Assembly: GCA_945787955.1 (NCBI GenBank)
Contig: CALZKF010000003.1
Location: forward strand, 1 to 54,520
Length of the DNA: 54,520 nt
DNA from: an uncultured Acidobacteriota bacterium
GTDB lineage: Bacteria > Acidobacteriota > Polarisedimenticolia > Polarisedimenticolales > Polarisedimenticolaceae
Direction of reading: 5' to 3'
Each line of letters opens with the position of its first letter. The first letter of the stretch is position 1. A program made the position numbers and the translations under genes. Of this stretch, positions 9,575 through 17,569 are shown in pieces. The notes under the pieces are model-generated. The model saw nothing but the letters and a program-made list of their open reading frames with translations, was not told the DNA's origin and did not search any database.

Positions 9575-9894
9575 TGTACAGACCCGTCCATCGTTTCAAG
9601 CTGCGCCCTGACAGGCATCCGGGGCATTTCGGTTCTGCACCCCGCGGCTGCCGCAATGCACTGAAATTACAGTGACTTCAGGGGGGCAGCAATGCCCAAT
9701 TCGTAACCGGAGACCCTAGGAATCAGATCGTGATCGACCTAAATCGATCCGGATCTGTTGATGTTTTCGATTATGACCTATATTTGTAGAGAATTAAAGG
9801 TGCAGCAGGACGGGGTGACCCGGTTTCTGGAACGGATGCCTGATTTTTCTTTAAGAGATTGTGAAGATCGGCATTTTCCAGATAGGGGGCTAGG
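9575..9894. other. Divergent intergenic region, 320 bases
   Basis: It separates the minus-strand PIG-L genes from the plus-strand polysaccharide locus and should hold promoters for both. The only clear structure is an imperfect palindrome, CACTGAAATTACAGTG, described separately. The part near the hydrolase gene is AT-richer than its surroundings. I see no convincing -10/-35 pair and no RNA gene. Confidence 0.5.
9659..9674. promoter_or_regulatory. Palindrome CACTG-N6-CAGTG, possible operator
   Basis: Five-base perfect arms flank AAATTA in the divergent intergenic region, about 85 bases upstream of the PIG-L gene start. The size suits a dimeric transcription factor. No regulator gene is adjacent, so this is only a candidate. 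Confidence 0.3.
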
Positions 9895-10716
9895 ATGAGC
9901 GAGTTGCCGTTGTTTTTTCCGAGTCGGTCCGGTGAACTGTTCGGCACCCTGCACCGGCCCGAGGGCCCGGCGCGGGAGATCGGGTTTGTGTTCTGTTCTC
10001 CTCTACTGGAAGAGAAGCTTTGGGCCCATCGCCTGTTCGTCAATTTTGCCCGGGAACTGGCCGCCTGCGGTTATGCGGTGATTCGTTTCGACTACATGGG
10101 CCACGGCGACAGTGACGGAGTGTTCGAGGATGCCAGCATCAATACCAGACTGGCCGACATCGATGCGGCTGCCGATAATCTTCTGCGGATGACCGGGGTT
10201 GAAAAGGTCGGGTTGCTCGGGTTGAGGTTCGGCGCGACCCTGGCAGCGGTGGCGGCGGATCTTGTGCCTGATAAATACCGGGACCTGATCCTGTGGGAGC
10301 CGTTGCCGAAAGGGTCCGCCTATATGCAGGAACTGCTCAGGATCAATCTGGCGACCCAGATGGCTTCCTACAAGGAGATACGTGTCAATCGCAAGGTGAT
10401 GGCGGCTTCCCTGGCCGACGGGGGACTGGTCAACGTCGACGGTTACGGCCTGACAGGCCCGCTGTTCCAGGAGGCTCAGGGCATCAACCTCCTGGACGGG
10501 CCGAGATCTTACCGGGGGAGGACCCTGATCGTACACCTCCATCGCCAGGCCGAGGCGATCGCTCCGGTTCTGGAACAGTTGGGGGCTCTGTATGCCTCGG
10601 TGAGGATGGACAAGGTGGCGGTTGAGCCGTTCTGGAAAGAAATCAAGGCGTACGTTCCGTCCTGCAGGCCGCTATACGACATTACGAGGCGGTGGCTGGA
10701 AGAGGATCGGGCATGA
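9895..10716 (+). CDS. Exosortase-system-associated hydrolase 2-like alpha/beta hydrolase
   Basis: A 273-residue alpha/beta-hydrolase fold protein. The N-terminal part reads 'PLFFPSRSGELFGTLHRP', then 'VIRFDYMGHGDSDG'. The nucleophile elbow is 'LLGLRFGATLA', with Arg where Ser normally sits; this GLRxG pattern is what I recall of the exosortase A-associated hydrolase 2 group, so a canonical hydrolase activity is doubtful. The ATG has a purine-rich GGGGG/AGG upstream. Its stop overlaps the next ATG (ATGA). In related genomes this pair sits in polysaccharide loci with exosortase genes; no exosortase is seen in this window. Confidence 0.8.
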   Translation: MSELPLFFPSRSGELFGTLHRPEGPAREIGFVFCSPLLEEKLWAHRLFVNFARELAACGYAVIRFDYMGHGDSDGVFEDASINTRLADIDAAADNLLRMTGVEKVGLLGLRFGATLAAVAADLVPDKYRDLILWEPLPKGSAYMQELLRINLATQMASYKEIRVNRKVMAASLADGGLVNVDGYGLTGPLFQEAQGINLLDGPRSYRGRTLIVHLHRQAEAIAPVLEQLGALYASVRMDKVAVEPFWKEIKAYVPSCRPLYDITRRWLEEDRA

Positions 10717-11595
10717 CGGCCGAAGCGGTGTCGTTCCCCAACCGGAACGGCAGGCAACTGTTCGGGATCTTCCACCCGGCCGGAAAGGGGCGCAAGGAGA
10801 CCTGCGTCGTGCTTCTCAGCCCCGGCATCAAGAACCGTGTTGCGCCTCACCGCCTCTACGTCAAGCTGTCACGGCATCTTCAGGGACTGGGGTACGATGT
10901 GTTCCGCTTCGATCCGGAAGGGCTGGGAGACTCCGAGGGAGAATGCGATTTCAAGTGGGTCGCCGACCTGTACGGGGCGATTCAGAGCGGTTGTTTCAAG
11001 GAGGATACTTTGGCGGCGCTGGATTGGCTGGAAGCCAACAAAGGCGCGGGCAAGTTCATTGTCGGCGGACTCTGCGGCGGCGCAATCACCGGGATGTTCG
11101 CCGGCCGGGATGATCCCCGGGTGACCGGCTTGCTGAGTTTCGGCATCCCGGTGGTTCTGGAGTCGTCCGATCCGAAAACTGAGAGGTTCGTCAGCGAGGG
11201 TCAGAAGGACAAGCTCCGCCGCGGCTACCTGGCAAGGTTGTTCCAGCCCCGTTCCTGGCTGCGGCTTTTGACGTTCCAATCCGATTTCCGCCTGTTGTTC
11301 AAGTCTCTGCTTCGCCGCCGCCGGCCCGGTGCGGAGGCCGAGGCTCCGTCCCGGGGTGGCGGAGACCCGTTCAACCCCGAATTTCCATCCGCTTTTGTTC
11401 AGCGGCGCGGACAGGATCTCCTGGGAGTTCGAGGAACTGTTCGCCGGCCGCCACGAGACGATGCTGGAGAAATATCGCTCCCGGATAGATCGTCAGATCA
11501 TCGAGGGCGCCAACCACATCATGTCGTTCCAGGAGTGGCAGGACACCATGGTGCGGACCGTGGATCGCTGGCTCGAAGAACGCTTCTCCTGTTGA
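10713..11595 (+). pseudogene. Exosortase-system-associated hydrolase 1-like gene, split by a +1 frameshift
   Basis: The reading frame from the ATG overlapping the previous stop encodes an alpha/beta hydrolase: 'FPNRNGRQLFGIFHPAG', 'VFRFDPEGLGDSEG', and an elbow 'GGLCGGAITG' with Cys in the nucleophile position. After '...GGGDPFNP' it loses family character. The missing C-terminus ('FHPLLFSGADRISWEFEELF' through 'EGANHIMSFQEWQDTM') is in the next frame and ends at 11595. Removing one C from the CCCC run at 11375-11378 joins the two halves exactly. It is either a real frameshift, which leaves the protein without its catalytic His region, or a sequencing/assembly error. The listed 347-residue ORF is an artefact beyond the shift. 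Confidence 0.8.
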
Positions 11596-11679
11596 CGGAA
11601 CCGCCGATTCCTTATTACATTGAGCGGCACCAAGGCCCGACGATCCCGGCCGGATGGCGCCCGAAGGGAGAACCGCTCC

Positions 11680-13719
11680 ATGAAATGGCTGATCTCAGGC
11701 AGTATCCCTCTGCTGATGCTCCTACTCTCCTGTAACACCGCCGTGGCTGATATCTGCAAACAGGAGTCGTTCGACGTGCCCGGATCGAATCTGGCGTATG
11801 GCCTGGATTCGGTGCGGGGTGACCGTTTCACCGGAACCTGCGGGTATCCGGTGGCCTGGAGCACCGGCGCACAGTGGTGCGTGGAGCACGCCGATTCCGG
11901 CGGGGACGGAGGCCAGGGCGACGGCGCGGCGCACATCATTTTCCGTGCAGGCGAGAGCCAGTTCAACGCCGGGTGGTTTTGGGGGCACGCATGCGGGTCG
12001 TGGCTCAATGGCGACACGCTCCGGATCCGGTTCAAGATACGATTCGATGAAAATTATATCTGGAACGAAAGCCACAACAACAAATTCATGATCTGGGGCA
12101 GTGGCGGATATCGCATGATCCTGTTCATCCGTGGGGAGTACTGGACCTCCGCCAACTGCCGGCCGTACGGGTCCGGTTCCTACAGCCGCTGCTCCAACGA
12201 CGGATCGGAATGTTCCGGCGATGGGGACTGCATGGATCCCAACGGCGTGCAGTACACCTGCGTGGAACAGGGGACATACCTCAACAGCGGCGCCCTGGCG
12301 GTCGGACACGACATCAGCAACCCCTGCGCCGGGCCGGCCCCTGCCGCAGGTGGCGCCGGTCTCGGCGGCACCGACTGGTTCTACGTTCAGGTCGAGGTCA
12401 AGAGCGGCCCGGACGGATTCGAAAAGATCTGGATCAACAACAATAATTACGACCAGCCCAATGCCTGTACCGGAAGCGCCACCGAATGCCCCGGCTCAAC
12501 GGAGTTCGACTACCCGCCGGGCAGCAATCCTGTCTCGGACATCCTGGTCGACGGCTGGGATACCGAACAGACCGTAGGCGATTTCTGGACCGATGCGGTT
12601 TCCCGGGACATGGGTTATTACATCGACGATATGATCTGGGAGCAGAACGGATCCTTCGATGCCGTGTGGTACCCCGGCGGCGTGCCGGCCTGCGCCGACG
12701 GCCGGGACAACGACGGGGACGGCCTGACCGATCACCCGGCCGATCCGGGCTGCAGTTCGGCGGACGATCCAGGCGAGAACAACTGCAACAACGGTATCAT
12801 CGACGGTGGCGAGGTTTGCGACGGTTTACAGTTGGGAGGGCAGTCCTGCAGCACTCAGGGCTTCGAGGGCGGCGTTCTGGGGTGTGCCTGGAACTGTGTG
12901 GATTACGACACCACCGACTGCGCCGGCTCATCCACGGGCAGCAGCGCCGTGCCGATGTTTACCTCCGATTTCGAATCCGGTGACTTTTCGGAGTGGGACG
13001 GCCGCCGGGAGCAGAGCCCGGGAGATCTTCAGGTCGTTGCCGACGCCGCATGCGCCGGCGGCAGCAGTTGCGCCAGGGCGCGGTTGACCGCAGGCACCAA
13101 CAGCGACAGTTATGCGGACCACTACTTCGGTGACCATGCGCTCGTCGGCGACCCGAAAGTTGAAGAACTTTGGCTGGAAACCAGCGTGATGTTCGAAGCC
13201 GGCTACGTGTGGCCGAACTCCGGGCAGAAAATTGCGATCCTCAATGCCACCGACGGAAGCAGTACCCAGAGACGGTATCAGGCGATCCTGAAGGTCGATC
13301 CGGACGGCCGCTGGTCACTGCAGCACAGTGATATCGACGATTGGCAGTTTTTCGAAAAACCGCAAAACGTCGGCACCCCGCTGACGGTTCCGTTCGACTC
13401 CTGGGTCCGTCTCAAACTTTACGCCGCCATGAACCAGCCGGGGCTCAGCGACGGCGTCCTCCGGCTGTGGGTGGATGGGGTTCTGAAGGCGGAGTACACC
13501 GACGTCGATCTCCGTGAATCAACGGAATACGGCTTCGGAAAACTGATCCTGTCCAGTTGGGCCACGGACGCCAGCGGCTCCGACGGTTTCGAATGGTACG
13601 ACGACTGGGTCCTGTCCGCGTCGGACCCGGACGCCGGATCCGGCCTTCCTCCGGCCGGGGCGCCGGGGACGGTTGGCGGGGTTGTGCGCACCGATACCTA
13701 CCCTGGAGAGGACAACTGA
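11680..13719 (+). CDS. Secreted two-domain beta-rich (jelly-roll-like) protein, paralogue 1
   Basis: I take the ATG with GGGAG upstream as start (679 residues), not the upstream in-frame codon. A signal peptide 'MKWLISGSIPLLMLLLSC' could end in a lipobox (LLSC), but the paralogue at 25359 has a standard Ala-Gln cleavage site, so lipidation is uncertain. Domain 1 (about 25-330) has conserved 'WCVEH', 'GDGAAHII', 'NNKFMIWG' and 'CRPYGSGSY'. A linker follows with an Asp-rich 'DGRDNDGDGLTDHPADPGC' element resembling a calcium loop and a Cys-rich 'NNGIIDGGEVCDG' element. Domain 2 (about 425-650) contains 'PNSGQKIAILNATDG' and 'SSWATDASGSDG'. The architecture suggests polysaccharide binding or a lyase; the family is not recognised with certainty. 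Confidence 0.78.
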   Translation: MKWLISGSIPLLMLLLSCNTAVADICKQESFDVPGSNLAYGLDSVRGDRFTGTCGYPVAWSTGAQWCVEHADSGGDGGQGDGAAHIIFRAGESQFNAGWFWGHACGSWLNGDTLRIRFKIRFDENYIWNESHNNKFMIWGSGGYRMILFIRGEYWTSANCRPYGSGSYSRCSNDGSECSGDGDCMDPNGVQYTCVEQGTYLNSGALAVGHDISNPCAGPAPAAGGAGLGGTDWFYVQVEVKSGPDGFEKIWINNNNYDQPNACTGSATECPGSTEFDYPPGSNPVSDILVDGWDTEQTVGDFWTDAVSRDMGYYIDDMIWEQNGSFDAVWYPGGVPACADGRDNDGDGLTDHPADPGCSSADDPGENNCNNGIIDGGEVCDGLQLGGQSCSTQGFEGGVLGCAWNCVDYDTTDCAGSSTGSSAVPMFTSDFESGDFSEWDGRREQSPGDLQVVADAACAGGSSCARARLTAGTNSDSYADHYFGDHALVGDPKVEELWLETSVMFEAGYVWPNSGQKIAILNATDGSSTQRRYQAILKVDPDGRWSLQHSDIDDWQFFEKPQNVGTPLTVPFDSWVRLKLYAAMNQPGLSDGVLRLWVDGVLKAEYTDVDLRESTEYGFGKLILSSWATDASGSDGFEWYDDWVLSASDPDAGSGLPPAGAPGTVGGVVRTDTYPGEDN

Positions 13720-14807
13720 CAGGTGAGTCGCTCTGCATCGGCGGCGCCGAGCTGGTGGTGTCCAATCTTGCCCGTAACATGGACGCAGGACGTTTCGATG
13801 TGCGGGTCGGGTACATCAAGAAACTGGGGGAAATCGGTGATTCCCTCATCGCCGATGGCTACCGGGTTGACCCGGTCGCACCTCCCGGGATCCCCGGCGG
13901 GCACTACCTGACGTTCCTGAATCTACGGAGATACGTTCGGCGGGAGAAAATTCGGATCGTCCATACCCACGGCGTCGAGGCGATGGTGGATGCCGCCCTT
14001 TGCCGGAGCATCACGTCGGATGTCCGTGTGATGAACACGTTCCATTTCGGGAACTACCCCCACATCAGGCCGGGGAACCGCCGGCTGGAAAACCTGTTCT
14101 GGAGAGGCCCCGACAGCCTGGTGGCGGTAGGCACCCGCCAGTGCACATCGATCCGGGAGACCTACGGAATTCCGGAGGACCGCATCACCACGGTATACAA
14201 CGGTGTCGTGGAGCATCGGTCCGGCATCAACCGGGAACTGCTGGCGCCGTACCTGGACAGCGGAAAGGTGCTGATCGGCTCCATTTCCACCATGATCGAA
14301 CAGAAGGGGATTCCCGATCTTCTGGAAGTGGCGGCAGCCCTGCGGCAGCGCACCGACCGGGCCCTGTTCCTGGTGGCGGGGGACGGCCGTCTCCGGGAGG
14401 AGATGATCGCCCGCCGGGACGCTATGGGGCTGCAGGACACGGTGCACTTTTTCGGTTGGGTTCAGGATGCCGCCGTTACGTTCCTGCCGGCGCTGGATAT
14501 CTTCCTGCAGACCTCGCTGTGGGAGGCGATGTCCATGGTCATTCTGGAGGCGATGGCCGCCGGGAAGGCGATCGTCGCAACCGACGTCGGGGACAATCGG
14601 TTCATGATCGACAACGGTCGCACCGGTGCTCTGACCCAGCCCAGAGACGTGGCCGCCATGACCGATGCCCTGGAAAAACTTTGCGTCGATCCTTCGCTGC
14701 GGGAACGGTTCGGAGCCGATGCGGAAGCCGATTACCGCACCCGATTCACCGTGGACGTCATGGTATGCCGCTACCAGCAACTGTACGACGAACTGCTCAA
14801 GGGGTAG
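13716..14807 (+). CDS. GT4 family glycosyltransferase with a non-standard start
   Basis: GT-B fold transferase: 'LCIGGAELVVSNLARNM' (acceptor-side loop), 'VHTHGVEAMVDAALCR', 'VGTRQCTSIRETYGI', 'VYNGVVEH', 'IGSISTMIEQKGI' and the donor-site E-x7-E 'LWEAMSMVILEAMAAG'. It would transfer a sugar from a nucleotide-sugar to a lipid-linked glycan at the cytoplasmic membrane. The start is unclear: the listed TTG lies deep inside the preceding gene and would add residues that look like its shadow. A CTG overlapping the preceding TGA has GGAGAGG four bases upstream and fits best. Even so, the usual first beta strand is short or absent. Confidence 0.82.
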   Translation: MTGESLCIGGAELVVSNLARNMDAGRFDVRVGYIKKLGEIGDSLIADGYRVDPVAPPGIPGGHYLTFLNLRRYVRREKIRIVHTHGVEAMVDAALCRSITSDVRVMNTFHFGNYPHIRPGNRRLENLFWRGPDSLVAVGTRQCTSIRETYGIPEDRITTVYNGVVEHRSGINRELLAPYLDSGKVLIGSISTMIEQKGIPDLLEVAAALRQRTDRALFLVAGDGRLREEMIARRDAMGLQDTVHFFGWVQDAAVTFLPALDIFLQTSLWEAMSMVILEAMAAGKAIVATDVGDNRFMIDNGRTGALTQPRDVAAMTDALEKLCVDPSLRERFGADAEADYRTRFTVDVMVCRYQQLYDELLKG

Positions 14808-14813
14808 GTGCGG

Positions 14814-15458
14814 TTACAGTTGTCCGGCGGCCGACGCCAGGTCGTAGCCCCGGTTACGGAACACCGGCAGGACCTTGTCCAGGATCTCCGGCAGATAACG
14901 GTTGTCATCGTGGAGCACGACGATCTGCCCGGGGGCGGCCTGTTCCTCAAGCAGCGCCGCCGCCGTCATGGCCGCCTCGCCGGACCGGCAGGCCCAGTCC
15001 CGCACCCCCAGAGTCCAGTTCACCGTCCGGAGCCCAAGGAGCCGTGGCACCAGGAGGCTCACCGGGGACAGGTGGCCCTTGGGAGGGCGGAACAGGGCCG
15101 GCGTGATGCCGGTTGCCCGGCGCACCACATCCTGGCAGCGGGCCACGTCCCGCTTGTATTCCCGGAACGGTGGATCTCTTTCGTTGTTATGGGTGTAAGT
15201 GTGATTGCCCAGCACGTGACCCTCGTCCCGGATGCGGGCCAGGAGGTCGGGGCAAGCTTCCGCCAGGCGGCCGACGACAAAGAAGACCGCCCGGGCATCG
15301 AAGGCCTGCAATCGGTCCAGAACCGCCGGCGTGACTGCCGGGTCGGGGCCGTCGTCGAAGGTCAGGAGCAGGCGGTCACCGGCCGGCGCCGGCAGTGAAC
15401 GGATCAGCAGGCTGCGGGGGATCAGGTTTTTGACCCCTGCCCGGATCGTCCGGATCAT
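14814..15458 (-). CDS. Polysaccharide deacetylase (NodB domain, CE4)
   Basis: A 214-residue, almost single-domain protein with complete NodB motifs: motif 1 'LTFDDGPDP' (catalytic base and metal Asp), motif 2 'GNHTYTH' (metal histidines), motif 3 'FRPPKGH', motif 4 region 'VRDW' and motif 5 'IVVLHDD'. It removes N- or O-acetyl groups from polysaccharide using a divalent metal. There is a short N-terminal helix rather than a clear signal peptide. It is convergent with the GT4 gene (six-base gap) and is the last of three minus-strand genes, so it probably edits the same glycan. Confidence 0.9.
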   Translation of the reverse strand: MIRTIRAGVKNLIPRSLLIRSLPAPAGDRLLLTFDDGPDPAVTPAVLDRLQAFDARAVFFVVGRLAEACPDLLARIRDEGHVLGNHTYTHNNERDPPFREYKRDVARCQDVVRRATGITPALFRPPKGHLSPVSLLVPRLLGLRTVNWTLGVRDWACRSGEAAMTAAALLEEQAAPGQIVVLHDDNRYLPEILDKVLPVFRNRGYDLASAAGQL

Positions 15459-15485
15459 GCCCTTAGCACTCCCTCGAACCGCGGT

Positions 15486-16355
15486 TCAGACATAATTGAG
15501 CCTCCCCAGGGTGGGGGCCAGCACGTCCTGGACGAGCCGCTGCTGTGCCGCAGTCAACTCGCTGGTCCAGCGCACGTTCATGTTGCGCAGGCCGTAAGAC
15601 TCCACCGATCGCTGGAAGGCGGGTTCCCAGGGCAGGCCGGCGAACTCCACAACCTTCTTCATGGTGTTGACCGGATCGTCCAGCAGCGTTTCGTAGCGCA
15701 ACTCAAAGAACTGGTCGTCATCGAGATATTGCCTGCCGTTTTCCACCGCTTCCATGGCGATCTTCCACTGGATCGCCGCCAGGGCGACATAGGAACGACC
15801 ATGGCGCTCCCATTCGGCCTGGTGTGCGGCGGACAGTTCGCCCCAGCGCCAGTTCTGCGGCCCCTGGTAACCGAGCCACCAGCCGACGTTGATCATCGAA
15901 TTCACCACAGCCCGGCCGTCACGCAACACGTGGAGGAACCGGGCGTCGGGGAAGATCTCCCGAATGTACCCGATCCGTGGCCATCCGGTCGCTTTGAGCA
16001 TGATCCGGTCACGCCTGGGGGTCGTGAATTCGGCCAGCACCTGGCGCATCTTCTTTTTGTTGCGCTCGGTGACGTCACCGGGGACCAGGTCCCGGCAGGT
16101 GCGCCGGAACCCTTTGGCATGGTACTCCCAGAAATCAAAGCATTCCCAGGGCGTGAACCGCTTGGCCAGCATCGGCCCCAGCAGCGGCATGTCCAGGCCG
16201 CGCATCAGCATCCGGTTGCGGCCCGGCTTCCCCGGGAACCGCTTGCCGACCGCCGAAAGCCAGGACAGGTTGGGGTGGTGGGCCAGTATGTTGTGGACCA
16301 CAGTGGACCCGCTGCGTCCGATCCCGATGATGAAGATCGGTTGTTGTACCTTCAT
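15486..16355 (-). CDS. Sulfotransferase family protein
   Basis: The ATG nine bases after GGAG is preferred over the listed GTG five codons earlier, giving 289 residues. PAPS-binding signatures are clear: 5'-phosphosulfate loop 'FIIGIGRSGSTVVHNIL' near the N-terminus and 3'-phosphate motif 'FLHVLRDGRAVVNSM' around residue 145-160. The C-terminal half has 'FFELRYETLLDDP', typical of bacterial sulfotransferases. Cytosolic. It would place sulfate on a sugar or other hydroxyl; position between two polysaccharide deacetylases within an export locus points to a sulfated exopolysaccharide, which is inference. Confidence 0.9.
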   Translation of the reverse strand: MKVQQPIFIIGIGRSGSTVVHNILAHHPNLSWLSAVGKRFPGKPGRNRMLMRGLDMPLLGPMLAKRFTPWECFDFWEYHAKGFRRTCRDLVPGDVTERNKKKMRQVLAEFTTPRRDRIMLKATGWPRIGYIREIFPDARFLHVLRDGRAVVNSMINVGWWLGYQGPQNWRWGELSAAHQAEWERHGRSYVALAAIQWKIAMEAVENGRQYLDDDQFFELRYETLLDDPVNTMKKVVEFAGLPWEPAFQRSVESYGLRNMNVRWTSELTAAQQRLVQDVLAPTLGRLNYV

Positions 16356-16379
16356 AATGTGGTGCTCCACGGCCGAAAA

Positions 16380-17447
16380 CTACCAGATACCCAGAATGCG
16401 GGCAAGAAACATCGGAAGGGTGCGAGCCCCGCCGTCGTAAATGTTGTTCCGTTTCAGTAGGAAGCGGTCGTCCCCTGCTCCAACATGCCCCCGGCGGGTT
16501 GAAAACGCCAGCCGGTAGCCTGCCTCACGCACCAGGCTTGCGATCGCTTCGTCGCAGTTGCCGTTGGGGTAGCTGAAAAACTCCACCGGCCTGCCGAGTC
16601 GCTCCTGAATGAGTCGGCCGGATTCCCCGATCTCGTGTCTCGCGTCGGTGTCCCCAAGGGTCAGTATGCGATGATCCAGGCCGTGGCTTCCGAATACGAC
16701 GCCGGCTTTCTGCATGGTCTGCACTTCTTCCCAGTTCAGGAAGTGGCGCCGGCGTCCCTCCGGTTCCGCAGCATCCGGGAGATGGGATTCCAGCCTGCGG
16801 ACCCAGGCATCGATCGCCGTTCGAGGTTGGCTCTTCCAGGCCGGAACGAACCGGGAAACGGCGTCCCGGGCCGGGCCGTCTGCACCGGCCAGCAGCGGTG
16901 CGATGCCGGCCAGTTCGGGATCGGCCTCGATCCTGGTGTGGAGGCCGGGGTCGGCCCTGCAAGCCAGCCGAGCGTCCAGAATCGCGCCGGTCATCGATTC
17001 CTGCCAGAACCGCCGGTCGGTCCCGACGAACCCGGCGGCCAGGAAGATGAGCGGGCGGATGTCGTACTTCTGCAGGATCGGCAGGGCGTGTTCCAGGTTG
17101 TCCTGCCAGCCGTCGTCGAAGGTCACCATGCAGGACATGGGCGGAAACGGCAGCCTTTCCTCGATGCAGCCGGCGAACTGTTCCGGAGTCAAGACCTGGA
17201 ACCGCTCCCGAACAGCCCGCATGTGCATTTCGAAGGTAGCGGTGCTGACGATGATCCCCGGATGGGAAGGGCTGTTGGGTATACGTTGCGTCGGAAGGAC
17301 CCGGTGGTACATCAAGACCAGCGCGCGATCCTGCATGGCGGCCCGCAATTTCCAGGTCGTCACGCCGGAGCGGTAAAGGAGACTTGCCGTGCCGGACCGG
17401 ATATACGGTCCCAGTCGCCGGACCGTGGATCGGATATAATTTTTCAT
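16380..17447 (-). CDS. Polysaccharide deacetylase family protein
   Basis: The ORF track extends 123 codons too far; the ATG preceded by CAGGCAG gives 355 residues beginning 'MKNYIRSTVRRLGPYIR'. NodB-like motifs: 'LVLMYHRV' near the N-terminus, 'MVTFDDGWQDN' (motif 1), 'GSHGLDHRIL' (motif 2) and 'FFSYPNGNCDE' (motif 3). This is the longer PgaB/XrtA-associated type of deacetylase with a roughly 100-residue insertion between motifs 1 and 2. No strong signal peptide; the basic, moderately hydrophobic N-terminus may be membrane-associated. First gene of the minus-strand trio, divergent from the glycosyltransferase operon. Confidence 0.88.
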   Translation of the reverse strand: MKNYIRSTVRRLGPYIRSGTASLLYRSGVTTWKLRAAMQDRALVLMYHRVLPTQRIPNSPSHPGIIVSTATFEMHMRAVRERFQVLTPEQFAGCIEERLPFPPMSCMVTFDDGWQDNLEHALPILQKYDIRPLIFLAAGFVGTDRRFWQESMTGAILDARLACRADPGLHTRIEADPELAGIAPLLAGADGPARDAVSRFVPAWKSQPRTAIDAWVRRLESHLPDAAEPEGRRRHFLNWEEVQTMQKAGVVFGSHGLDHRILTLGDTDARHEIGESGRLIQERLGRPVEFFSYPNGNCDEAIASLVREAGYRLAFSTRRGHVGAGDDRFLLKRNNIYDGGARTLPMFLARILGIW

Positions 17448-17461
17448 CTGCCTGGGCGGCC

Positions 17462-17489
17462 CTCGCGAAAAAATGCCCTGAACCGCGAG
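17462..17489. promoter_or_regulatory. Inverted repeat CTCGCG-N16-CGCGAG, possible operator
   Basis: Perfect six-base arms in the 122-base gap between the divergent polysaccharide deacetylase and GT2 genes, immediately adjacent to a TATAAT. It is placed to control one or both directions. Confidence 0.3.
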
Positions 17490-17495
17490 TATAAT
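17490..17495 (+). promoter_or_regulatory. TATAAT -10 element in the divergent promoter region
   Basis: A perfect TATAAT lies about 75 bases before the GT2 start. The six bases just upstream (CGCGAG) form an inverted repeat with CTCGCG at 17462-17467, so a repressor or activator site could overlap the spacer. No good -35 hexamer is present at 16-18 bases. Confidence 0.4.
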
Positions 17496-17569
17496 ATACG
17501 TTCCGCAGGGTCCGGAGCGGTCCGAGTCGGCTGTGGAAAACAGCTTCACCGGAGGCGGAGGGAGGCAGG

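Noticed and set aside
11569-11586. Sigma-54-like CTGGCTCGAAGAACGCTT before the first jelly-roll-like gene
   Set aside because: It lies in the coding end of the hydrolase gene, has two -24 mismatches and no TT before GC.
13557-13715. Upstream part of the listed GT4 ORF
   Set aside because: The Arg-rich translation is the shadow of the preceding gene's end; the GT fold begins later.
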